From the NCBI GenBank assembly GCA_943704525.1, contig CALSCQ010000733.1, positions 1 to 14,706 of the forward strand: a stretch of 14,706 bases of DNA, read 5' to 3'. The position numbers and the translations under genes are program-made. Positions 6,829-14,706 of this stretch are shown here, in pieces. The notes beneath the pieces were generated by a model. The model was not told the origin of the DNA. It ran no database searches and saw nothing but the letters and a program-made list of their open reading frames with translations. The DNA is from Pigoraptor vietnamica (Eukaryota > Opisthokonta > Filasterea). How positions within the stretch are numbered: position 1 is the stretch's first letter; each line of letters starts with the position of its first letter.

Positions 6829-9800
6829 TTACGCGGACGTCGGCGCGGACGAGGCGAGGGCCTGGCGGAGGCGGTCCATCTCGAGCAAGTGCGCCACCCG
6901 CTGCGCCGTCTCCCGGAATCGCGCGACGGCCGCCGAAAATTCGCTGTTTGCCCCCGCGGGCGAGTCGGCCGCGTGCTGCTGCGTAACGACCGTCCAGAGC
7001 GAGGGAAGGTCACGTGGGACGACGACCCTATACCACGCGCCCGTGCCAGACGCGTCACGTGGCGGGGGTCGTGCGCTGCCGAGAACAAGGCTCGCAGGGG
7101 ACGCGATGACGGCCCACAATTTGGCGGGGAGCGACATGGGCTGCGGCGGTGCGGAGCGCACTTTCACGCAGAGACGCTTCCACAGCACAAGCGGCGTGTC
7201 GGTGCCACCGAGCCGCACAGTGACCTGTAACCACATGTAGACGCGCTCGCCGTGTGGTGTCACGCGCGAAAGGGCAGGATGGTCGTCTAGCACGGTGTCC
7301 CATGCGCACACGGCACGCGCAGACGCTCCCGCCGACCCCGATGACGAGCGACTGGCCGCGTCGCCGTCGCTGCCGGGAAGAAACGACAGCGGCACGGACA
7401 TGTCCGCCGCGGAGCAGCCGTCGGGGTACACGGTCACAATCGAAGCTGTGTTCGACTGCGACGTCCGTGGCGACGCCGGCGACGAAGGGACGCCCGTGCG
7501 GACCTCGACGGGGGTCGTTCCCTGTGCGCCCTCGCGCGGCGTGTGTACCACCGTCACCATTGTCGGCTCGACGCCGGCTTCGTCGTCGACCACCAGCGAA
7601 CGGCCGTCGCCATGCAGGGCGCGGTCGAGGGGGTCGGGGTCGCTGGACGCGGCGGGGCTGTCACGTGCCGCTGTCACGTGCGCGACGTACTCGTTGCGCA
7701 GTCGGATGAGCTCCATCCAGTCCTCGATGAGCGCCACCTCACGCTCGGCCTCCTCGCGCGTTTTCACTGGAAAAGTACGAAAATGGACCCAAATTGTAAG
7801 AAAAGGGCCAAATTGTCCCACAATAGTTGAGCACTCAGGGGGCATACGAAATTGATTGCGCCCTTGACACGTAGAAGTTGCTTCAACAAAGCCACTCGAC
7901 CTGTCTTCTAGCTCACCACTTGACCTTCCACATAGACAAGGGATACATACACACGCAGGCCCGCGCGAGCGCGTGCACGCACACCCACCGCGCCGCTCAG
8001 TGACCCTGTGGAGCTCGCCGTCCAAGAACGTCCGGTGCGCCTCGAGCATCCTCGCGCGCATTTCCTTCAGCCGACGCACTTCGCCCGAAATCCGACTGCT
8101 GTAACGCCTCGTCGAGTTCTTGGCGTCCGTAGTAACACCGCCCGCGCGCACGCACGTGACCGCTTCAATGTGAATGGGGTCGTCCCCATCTTCGCCGCCG
8201 CCACTGCCTGTCAACAGCGCCACGACGATCCGGCGTGCGAGGCCCTGCCGCAGCCGATACACTCCTCCGCACGCAATGTCATCGCGGTCGCGCACAGAGA
8301 CGGGGCTCCACGCGCCGTCAGCGTCACGCTCGAGCACCTCGACCCACAGACGCAACGACGACCACCGCTCCGCCATGCGCGTGAGGCGCGCTCCCAAAGA
8401 AGACTCTTGCGCGGCGTCGGAGGGCCGAGGGGACCGCGCGAACCCTGGCGACGGCGCGAAAAACGACGCGCGGCGCGACTCCCTCCGCCGCCAAAGATAC
8501 GGCCCCGGGTTGCCCCACAGCTGCACGGCGACGGAAACGTCACCGCTCACAGAGGCGTACTCGAGTTGTTGAGGCGGCGAAAACTCAACGCGACGCCCGC
8601 CGCCCGCGACACTCACAGCGGGCGCCGCCTGCGGCACGAGCGTGTCCTTTGCGTCTGCGCTGGGCAGGCGATATCGGCAATACAAGTAGCCAGAGATGTG
8701 GGAGGGAATGCCCTCGGCGCCCATCACGGAGAACGCGACCTGCGACGCGCGCCCATCCTTGATGTGCCACTGTGCGCGGACGCGGCCCTTCACCCCGCCA
8801 AACATGTCGACGACCGGCGCGTCCGCAGCCACGCGCCGGCCCTCGCCTCCCTCGACCGAGCCGACAGCGACAATGGCGGCGTGCGGCAGGTGAAAGTGCG
8901 CCACCCCGACGAGCACGTGATCGCCAGCGTCCTCTACTGAAGGGGAGGGGGAGGGAATCGGGAATGCCGCACGTGGCACCCGCGGCGATGAGGACGGCGA
9001 CGGCGAGCGCGGCGGCTGTGCGTGCTCTCCCCTCGCAAACAGCGCCCCGCCGCCGTGACCGGCGCCATCGGCCTGAGACGCAGCGGCCACTTGCGCCCGC
9101 AGGCGATCGAGCGACCACACGGACGCCGTTCCGTAGCCCTCCGCGATGACTTCAGCACACACTTCGGGCACCGCATTCGCCAGCGCGGACAGAGAAGCAC
9201 CCCCTGCTGCATTCTCGCTTCCGCACGACGTAATCGCGGACAGGGGAAAGCGCAGGCGCGCGCGAAGAATGCGCCCGGTGGGTGGTGCCAAGGCGGTTGA
9301 GCTCCGCCACCAAACCGGCGGCCTCGGACAGCGACGATTCCACATGCGCCCGCGCAACGCTATCGTCCGCCGGCGCTGCGCCTGCAGTGTCAGCCAACGG
9401 CACGGTCTCTGCGACGGGTGACGCGGACGGCGCTGACCCGGCAAGTTCTACCGCCGGCACTGTCGACGTGGCCTGGTCAGCGCCAGCCACTGGTAGTGAC
9501 GGCACTGGGGATGATTCGCTGTCGCATGCCAGATTCAGCGTAGGTACCGCACGGGCGCCCTTGTCGTCCTCCGCAATTGCAGCGTGCACGTCTTTCGGAT
9601 GGTCCGCGATAGCTTGCACCGTTTGGACGGCCTCTAAGGGCGGCGCCGAGAGGGGACTGTTCATGGCAACCAATTCACGGTTCGCAGAAAGGGACGTGGG
9701 CGACGGCGGTGTGGATGACGTCGACGACTGCGGGGTGGTGGAGGCGTTTGACGGCGACGTGGTGGACTCGTACGACGGAGGGGTCGACGCCGTGGTGGAC

Positions 9801-12230
9801 TGTGGCGTGGTCGATTGATAGCTCGCTCCACTCGACCGCCGGCTGCTGCGTCGGCTGGACCGATCGCTCCCGCGCCTCTCCAGCGTGCTTCCGTCACGTG
9901 ACGTGCTGCCCTCGACGGAAGTGGATTCGCGGGTGGCACTCGTCTCGTCGCTGCTTCGCCGCCCCCGCTCGCTCCTCTGCCACTGCAGCTGCGCATTCGC
10001 CGCCGCCTCCCGCTCGAGTTCTGCGATGCGCTGCTCGTACGCGATCCGCTGCATCGCCAGCGCCTTGTCAATGTCCACCTGCGGATGCGCTTCTACCGGT
10101 GGGGGCGGCGCGGGTGTCGCGGGAGGCTCAGACGCGCCCCTCGCCTGCTTGTCGGACACATTGAGCCGCAGCTCGCACTGGTCCGAAATGGTCACGACGT
10201 CGCCGTGTTCGAGCGTAACGGGGAGGTCTTCGGCAGCTGGGACGCCGTTCACCGACATTTGTGCGCCGGAGAAAGGGGTCAACATGACGCAGTCGCCCGC
10301 GCTCTGCACGCAAAAGTGCGACGGAAGAACGCCGTCGGCGCTGATCTCGGTGGCGTCGCAATAGTCGTCCTCTGGCGGCGCCGACCCGACAATGCGTGGG
10401 CGTGCAGTCACGCGAATGGCAACAAAGTGGCCGTTACACACGCCCAGAAGGCACGGCGCGTCCCCGGACAGCGCCGACGCCACGTCCGCGAGCGCCCGCT
10501 GGCGCGCTAGGTGCACGTTTTCCGTAATGCGCAGCTTCTCTTCCCACGTGCGCGACAGTGACTCGACCAGGCGCTCCCTCTCCGACAGCTCCAAGCGCAA
10601 TCGCTCGGCCTCTGCGGCTGCCGCTTCCGCCGTGCGCCGCAGCCCTTCTGCCACTGCGCGGTCGGCCGCGTCGTCCACGGGGCGGGGCTGTGCGCCACCT
10701 TGCTCCAGGAGACCCTTGAGACGCGCCACTTCCTCGCGCAGTTCGCGGACGATACGGGCGTTCGGGTCCTCGTTGACGACGGGGCGGTTCACAATGCGCT
10801 TCGCACGGTCGGCGTAACGGAGCGTGGAGAGCGTCTCCTCGTAGCTGTCTGAGGAAGGGCTTATCGTCGCGATCATGGCCGTGCGCGCGTTGCCACCGAG
10901 ACACTCCTTGAGTAGCCACGTGAGCACAGAGTCGCGGTAGGGGACGAAGGGCCTCTTGGCGCCAGGCGGTGCGCTCGCCCCATCGGCCAGCGCCGAGATG
11001 ACAAGCCCGAGAGTCGTCAGTGACTGCGAGGGGCGAAAGCAGTGAGCCCATGCTTTGCGACAGTCACAATTCGCAGAGAGTAGCGACTTGACGTGAGACA
11101 GGGATAAGTACGCCTGAGCGCGCGAATGGACTGCCACGTGCCTTGTTGATGCTACCGGCCTCGCGCAGCCTATCTCCAGTTGCGCCCGTCCTGTTGGCGC
11201 GTTCGCTGCCCGCGAGGTCGACCAGAGACAGCCGGCTCACCTGCGGCACGGCACATGCGATAGGGAAAGTGAGGCGATTGAACGAGTGCACGGGACAAAC
11301 AAACAAACAAACGACTGCGCGGATCAAACAACGGAAGCAACAACAAGGCAGGTCCGTGAAAAGACGTCGAAAGTGTGTCCACGCGCAAAAACTTCGGTGC
11401 GGGCGAGCGAAAGTGCGGTATGAATCGATGCGCCACACAGCGCCACACACACCGTCTCACACTTGAGCTGCGTCTGATCGTCAACCGTCGACTGCGAGAG
11501 AGTGATTGTGAACACGGCGTGCGATCGGCTGCTCTCTGCGTTCATGTTGGTCGCGCCGACAGTGCGGACGCGGTTCCCTTCCGACAGCACGGCCTGTTGC
11601 GCAGGGCACACCTCCAATAAGGCACGCGACCCATTGCATGGCGGGGCAAACGTAAGAGGCAGATGGTCACATACTTCCGTGCGAATGCATAGTTAGCACT
11701 TCGCACCTGCATGTCCGCCCACGTGCCAACGGCGGCGACGGAGAGTCCCTCGACGTACGGTCCGAGGGTGGCGTGTTCGCGCACTTTCAGCCGCTCCTTT
11801 CCACTGTATTTCACCAAGAAAGCGTCCTCAGCGCAACGCACTACAGCCACTTGTCACTTGTCACGCCTCGCGCAAACTCAATATGGTGTGACCTATGGAG
11901 CGACGACACAAACGGCCGCTCACTTATTGAAGCACCTCCTGCGCCACACCCACTCTGGCACACAGACAACTGACGGCGCGCGCCCACACTCACCCAGGGT
12001 TGAGAAGGTCCCTCACAGTCTCGTTGTATATCTCAATGTACGTCGCCTCAACGGCACATCGCGTGCCGTCCGTTGCGCGCTTTGAAGTTTCCGCAAAGAG
12101 GTCCTCACACAGCCGCGGAATGACGCCGCGAGCGTCGGCGGAGCCGCCCATCATCGTGTATCTGTGCGTGGGTGGCGCCAGTGTGCTTGGTAAGGGTGTA
12201 CGAGGGCACGTATTTGATGGATGTGCGCAT

Positions 12231-12276
<46 letters not shown>

Positions 12277-13630
12277 TGTAATGTATAATGTATGTATGTT
12301 TCTGTAAGTCTGGCTTGTGTCGTCCGCACGTGTGTCTGCGTGTGTGCGACTTACGATTTCCCGGAGCCTGTTTGTCCGTACGCAAACAGACAGCCGTTGT
12401 AGCCCTCGAATGCGCCAGAGACGAGCGAAAGCCCGACATCCTCATACACGCGCTCTTGGCCTGCGAGGCAACGCAAAACAAATCAGCCACACAGACAAAG
12501 AGTCACGCGCCACATGCACGCACACAACCCCTTGGCATTCAACCGCTGAACACGCATGTCGCGCAGTAGAGGACGAACAACTCCATTGAATTCAACCACC
12601 GAAGAGGCGCATGTCGCGCGTACAACAACAACAAACATGACGCCGAGGACAAACACAACCCCGTGGCATCCAACCACTGGAGACACACATGTCGCGCAGT
12701 AGAGGACAACACGACGCACCGGCAAAGGCGGCGTCGGAGGGATCGACCGACCAAAAGCAGTGGTCGAACGTGAAGGTCTGAAAAACAAAGAAAATGGCGC
12801 GCGTGAGTAACGCACAGAGGAACAAGTGGACGGAGGCGCGCGTAAGTGCGGGCTCGTCACTCCATGGCGCCCTCTCTCTCTCTAAGGTCGAGTCGATGAT
12901 CTACTCTTTCGGCTGATCTAACATATCCGGCCCCGCAGAGAACGTACGGCCCAACCGTGGCGCAGCTATTCCTCTGCCCAGGCGCACCTTTTCATCGTCC
13001 TTCTTCTGCCGCGCGGACCTGCGCACGCAATGTCAGCGAGTCTTTGCGAGGAGTTGACCACAGTAACGGCCAGCGACGGTACAAGCGCAAACTGCCTCGC
13101 ATTCATAGCTACTCCCTCCCACCCTCTTCCCCTTTCCCTCCGCAAGCGCTAAACACGTGCCGCAGCATAATTTGTACACGCGCCACCTGACAGTGGGCAT
13201 CCCACGCACAACTGCGTCCCATGAGGGCATCCCACGCAAAACTGCGTCCCATGAGGGCATTCCACGCACAACTGCGTCCCACTGCCCCATTTCACCCACT
13301 TGTAGCCCGATATGTGGAAGAGTGTCAATTGAGGGCCATTCGCCTGCACGACTGCGTGCACGGACGCATCCGAGAGCTCTGTGGGAGCAGTCGCCCCCAT
13401 GCGGCAGACGAGACAGAGAGGTTGAGGGGGAGCGATCACACATACACTGGTCGTCGGAACACTCACACCACGCGCGCGCGCACATACACACACACAGCAT
13501 ACACGGCGCACGCATTCGCAGACTCTGCCGTAATATATTGTACACAGGACGCAATGCGCCGAAGACACTCGCACATACCCCGCTCGTTGAATGGCCGCAC
13601 ACGCACGGCCACCTTGACTTTGGCCGCCAT
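6829..13630 (-). CDS. Kinesin-3 family motor protein, KIF13-like (motor - coiled coil - FHA - KIF1B/DUF3694-type region)
   Basis: Twelve exons, minus strand: 13630-13579, 13378-13300, 13018-12988, 12777-12720, 12460-12355, 12161-11994, 11803-11707, 11593-11453, 11240-11142, 11023-9316, 9206-7989, 7766-6829. All phases agree: 1564 residues. The ATG context is AAAATGG. The protein is a plus-end microtubule motor for vesicle or organelle transport by family. It has a P-loop GQTGSGKS (102-109), switch I around N215-SSR (218-220), switch II DLAGSE (252-257), and a neck with [18 protein letters not shown], closest to KIF13. A coiled coil follows at about 400-445, a degenerate FHA at 468-566, a Ser/Thr/Pro-rich linker at about 627-724, and a kinesin-3 C-terminal region with WD and [10 protein letters not shown] (1408-1429). 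The polylysine K-loop, PH and CAP-Gly domains of relatives are not seen. Intron 9 is GC-AG, and the junction 9315-9207 could instead be a frameshift. The family is certain; KIF13 orthology is likely only. Confidence 0.92.
7174..9206 (-). other. Kinesin-3 C-terminal (KIF1B/DUF3694-type) region
   Basis: Exons 11 and 12, interrupted by intron 7988-7767. It starts with an [11 protein letters not shown] segment resembling the stretch after the FHA in kinesin-3 tails. It includes a block with [13 protein letters not shown] and ends with the WD...RVTP..ERVY...V.VRL block typical of the family. The helical segment after the intron ([17 protein letters not shown]) resembles the family's conserved helix. 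Confidence 0.7.
9207..9315 (-). other. Probable kinesin intron 10 (weak donor), or a frameshift
   Basis: Frame changes between exons 10 and 11. A 109-nt intron from G|GTTTGG to ATGCAG keeps phase 1 on both sides; a second AG three bases later would also fit. The donor is poor, so a one- or two-base indel, real or from assembly, is the alternative. Confidence 0.55.
9683..9976 (-). repeat. Ser/Thr/Pro-rich low-complexity coding tract in the kinesin
   Basis: Residues about 627-724 are an Arg/Ser-rich stretch followed by irregular STTPQSTT and STPPSYE-type repeats, encoded by imperfect tandem ACxACx DNA. It is probably a disordered, phosphorylatable linker between the FHA domain and the C-terminal region. 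Confidence 0.75.
10157..10453 (-). other. Degenerate FHA domain of the kinesin-3
   Basis: Residues 468-566 sit where kinesin-3 proteins carry an FHA domain. The Ser-His pair (512-513), the VNG turn (535-537) and HGD are recognisable, but the usual Gly-Arg near the first strands is replaced by PRIVGS. Phosphothreonine binding is therefore doubtful; in kinesin-3 this domain often helps autoinhibition or dimerisation. Confidence 0.7.
11024..11141 (-). other. GC-AG intron 9 of the kinesin
   Basis: The 118-nt intron starts AAG|GCACGT and ends CCTCGCAG. The flanking protein (GSINK | SLTTLGLV) is invariant in kinesins, so the boundaries are fixed to the codon. No GT near the donor gives the right phase. 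Confidence 0.85.
12232..12269. repeat. (TG)n microsatellite in kinesin intron 5
   Basis: An almost pure (TG)n of about 18 units within intron 12162-12354, followed by ATGTATG-type degenerate sequence. Confidence 0.9.
12525..12712. repeat. Degenerate tandem repeat in kinesin intron 4
   Basis: Three related units: 12525-12580, 12581-12656 (diverged, with a CAACAACAA insertion) and 12657-12712. They share CAACC(A/G)CTG..., CATGTCGCGC and AGAGGAC words. Units 1 and 3 are each 56 bp and closely similar. They fill most of intron 12461-12719. Confidence 0.8.
12988..13018 (-). other. 31-nt micro-exon 3 of the kinesin
   Basis: It encodes the end of a surface loop (K44 to K54) just before [10 protein letters not shown]. 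The acceptor is GTGCGCAG and the donor AAG|GTGCGC. The preceding exon ends AA (phase 2), and the G starting this exon makes AAG Lys. Two other frames are excluded by phase or an in-frame TGA. Confidence 0.8.
13191..13290. repeat. 30-bp tandem repeat in kinesin intron 2
   Basis: Two full copies beginning CCCACGCACAACTGCGTCCC and ending ATGAGGGCAT (13201-13230, 13231-13260), plus a third, partial copy (13261-13280) and a preceding GGGCAT remnant. It lies inside intron 13019-13299. Confidence 0.9.
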
Positions 13631-13990
13631 TTTCCCTTCACACGCCACGGCGTTACGGAGATGCAATCAAGGCCATCTCTCTTGTGAAATCACTCGGACA
13701 GCGCTGGCGCGTCACGCTGAAGTCGGCGTCGCGGCCATCATCATTGCCTTAAGCCGTTCAAATAGCGACCCAGCCAACGTCCCACACACGGCAAAGGGAA
13801 CTGTCGCACACGTTCTCACGCGCACACAGCAAGAAGCCAACAAGCGTCCGAGGCAGGCGTCCGCATGGACACGCGTAAGACTTTAACTCGCACACAACAG
13901 CTGTGTGGATGTGCGTGCGATGAAAAAGGGCGCGCTCTCGTGCTGACGTCATGGGGATTTTGATCCTCTGCGTGTAGGGTCGGTGTTACA
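13631..13990 (-). promoter_or_regulatory. Upstream region of the kinesin gene
   Basis: Presumed 5' untranslated region and promoter. A palindromic CRE/ATF-type TGACGTCA lies at 13944-13951, about 315 bp before the ATG. The region is otherwise CA-rich like the rest of the locus. No TATA box or gene is visible. The start codon itself sits in AAAATGGCGGC, which matches the animal YY1 initiator word; whether this organism has that factor is unknown. Confidence 0.4.
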
Positions 13991-14706
13991 TCACCTGTCA
14001 GTGAAACTCTAGTGAAACTTCAGTCAGTGCCTGCCGGAGGCGCTCAGGGCCGGCCCCGGCGATTGCCGCCGTGCGCGGCACGGCACTCTCCCGGCCGAGG
14101 CTTCACCGCCAGCCCATCGGCCACTGTTTCACGTGGTGCCGTTAGTGCTCTGCTGACCGGCTGACCTGCCGGTCACACTGTTGAGTTGAGCGCAAGGCCG
14201 GGCTCGGAGCCCGGCGCCGGCCTGTGCCATGACGGACCATGTAGCTAGTTGACAGCCAGTAGGAAGGATGGCGCTGTGTGATTGCGGTGTCTACTGGCAC
14301 CGGCCAGTTCCAGGCATGGCGAAGCTCCGAAATTGACTGGGCTGACAGCTCGGACTCAGCCAGCAGACGGCCGCCGCACACACTGCTGTGACTGAGTCAG
14401 TCAGTACTCGGACTGACTCACAGTGCTTACCGGCTGCTAACCCAAGAAGCCGACTCAGTCCTCGTCCCGCGGTCGGCTTGAAAACGTTCAGTTCGGAGTG
14501 AAACTGACGGCTGAACGGGGAAGCCTGGTAAGCGCAATCTCGGCTATTTTGCCCACCTCAGCAACGCCACGTCACCCAGAGGCTCTAAGAGGGGGTCCGC
14601 CACTCGAAAAATTTCACTATGGCCTAAGTATGGGCCTATTAGAAAACGATGCGCGTGCAGGAAATTGATAACATGATTACCATATAAGGCAACTGTCCAG
14701 CAACTG
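13991..14706. other. Hairpin-rich region of different texture, no gene recognised
   Basis: CA/TG runs disappear and CAGT/ACTG words dominate. Hairpins seen: 14197-14215 (9-bp arms, 1-nt loop), 14394-14402 with 14411-14419 (9-bp arms), and 14447-14454 with 14472-14479 (8-bp arms). AGTGAAACT occurs at 14000-14008, 14011-14019 and 14497-14505, and its core occurs inverted as GTTTCAC near 14128. The longest open frame is about 79 codons and is unconvincing. It could be the end of a non-autonomous mobile element or a neighbour's upstream region; neither is shown. Confidence 0.5.

Larger units (their letters stand above)
10787..13630 (-). other. Kinesin motor domain (exons 1-9 and start of exon 10)
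   Basis: Residues 1 to about 356. Nine short exons (31-168 nt) and the beginning of a very long one encode the catalytic core. It starts with [15 protein letters not shown] (E18 spans the first junction), continues through [10 protein letters not shown] (55-64), the P-loop, YIEIYNE, both switches and [12 protein letters not shown], and ends with [11 protein letters not shown]. Each junction restores a kinesin-conserved segment, giving independent support for the exon edges. Confidence 0.93.

Noticed and set aside
7770-7860. Possible shared element between kinesin intron 11 and the MAF1 upstream region (about 2360-2470)
   Set aside because: Both contain CCAAATT/AATTTGG-type words, but no extended alignment could be seen by eye.
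8008-8940. 310-codon plus-strand open frame
   Set aside because: Antisense shadow of kinesin exon 11, with no recognisable motif.
13221-13886. 221-codon plus-strand open frame
   Set aside because: Covers kinesin introns 1 and 2, exons 1 and 2 and the upstream region antisense; partly opened by the 30-bp repeat.
13991-14706. tRNA or rRNA gene
   Set aside because: The hairpins do not form a cloverleaf with conserved T-loop bases, and no rRNA core sequence is present.

Overview
The window is nuclear DNA of a GC-rich, intron-bearing eukaryote. Every conserved protein here is readable only after removing spliceosomal introns of roughly 110-340 nt (GT-AG, with one GC-AG), and the non-coding DNA is full of (TG/CA)n, (CT)n and poly(T) runs and short minisatellites. 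The gene set (BARD1, MAF1, an animal-like SMP-30/regucalcin, a KIF13-like kinesin-3) fits a protist, perhaps a unicellular relative of animals. That placement is inference, and the species cannot be named from the sequence alone. All splice models below were built by hand from reading-phase agreement, splice-site consensus and family alignment.

Layout, left to right. (1) 123-2117, minus strand: 5' part of a BARD1 homologue in five exons (457 residues visible): a C3HC4 RING rebuilt from four short exons, a long basic and acidic linker with an NZF (RanBP2-type) zinc finger, and the first ankyrin repeat. Further ankyrin repeats and BRCT domains should lie off the left edge. (2) 2118-2800: shared divergent promoter. 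(3) 2801-4101, plus: MAF1, the RNA polymerase III repressor, three exons, 239 residues. (4) 4102-4964: intergenic, with a 5 x 45 bp minisatellite. (5) 4965-6737, plus: SMP-30/regucalcin-family protein, three exons, 488 residues, with an unrecognised N-terminal extension of about 187 residues. (6) 6829-13630, minus: kinesin-3 motor, twelve exons, 1564 residues, ending 91 bp from the SMP-30 gene in a convergent pair. (7) 13631-14706: kinesin upstream region, then about 700 bp of different texture rich in CAGT/ACTG words and hairpins, with no recognised gene.

The genes do not form a pathway: ubiquitin and DNA-damage signalling, Pol III repression, lactone or calcium metabolism, and microtubule transport. 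The most distinctive protein feature is the NZF finger inside the BARD1 homologue. It keeps the Thr-Phe...Met residues that NZF fingers use to bind ubiquitin, which suggests an additional ubiquitin reader in a protein already expected to read ubiquitylated nucleosomes.
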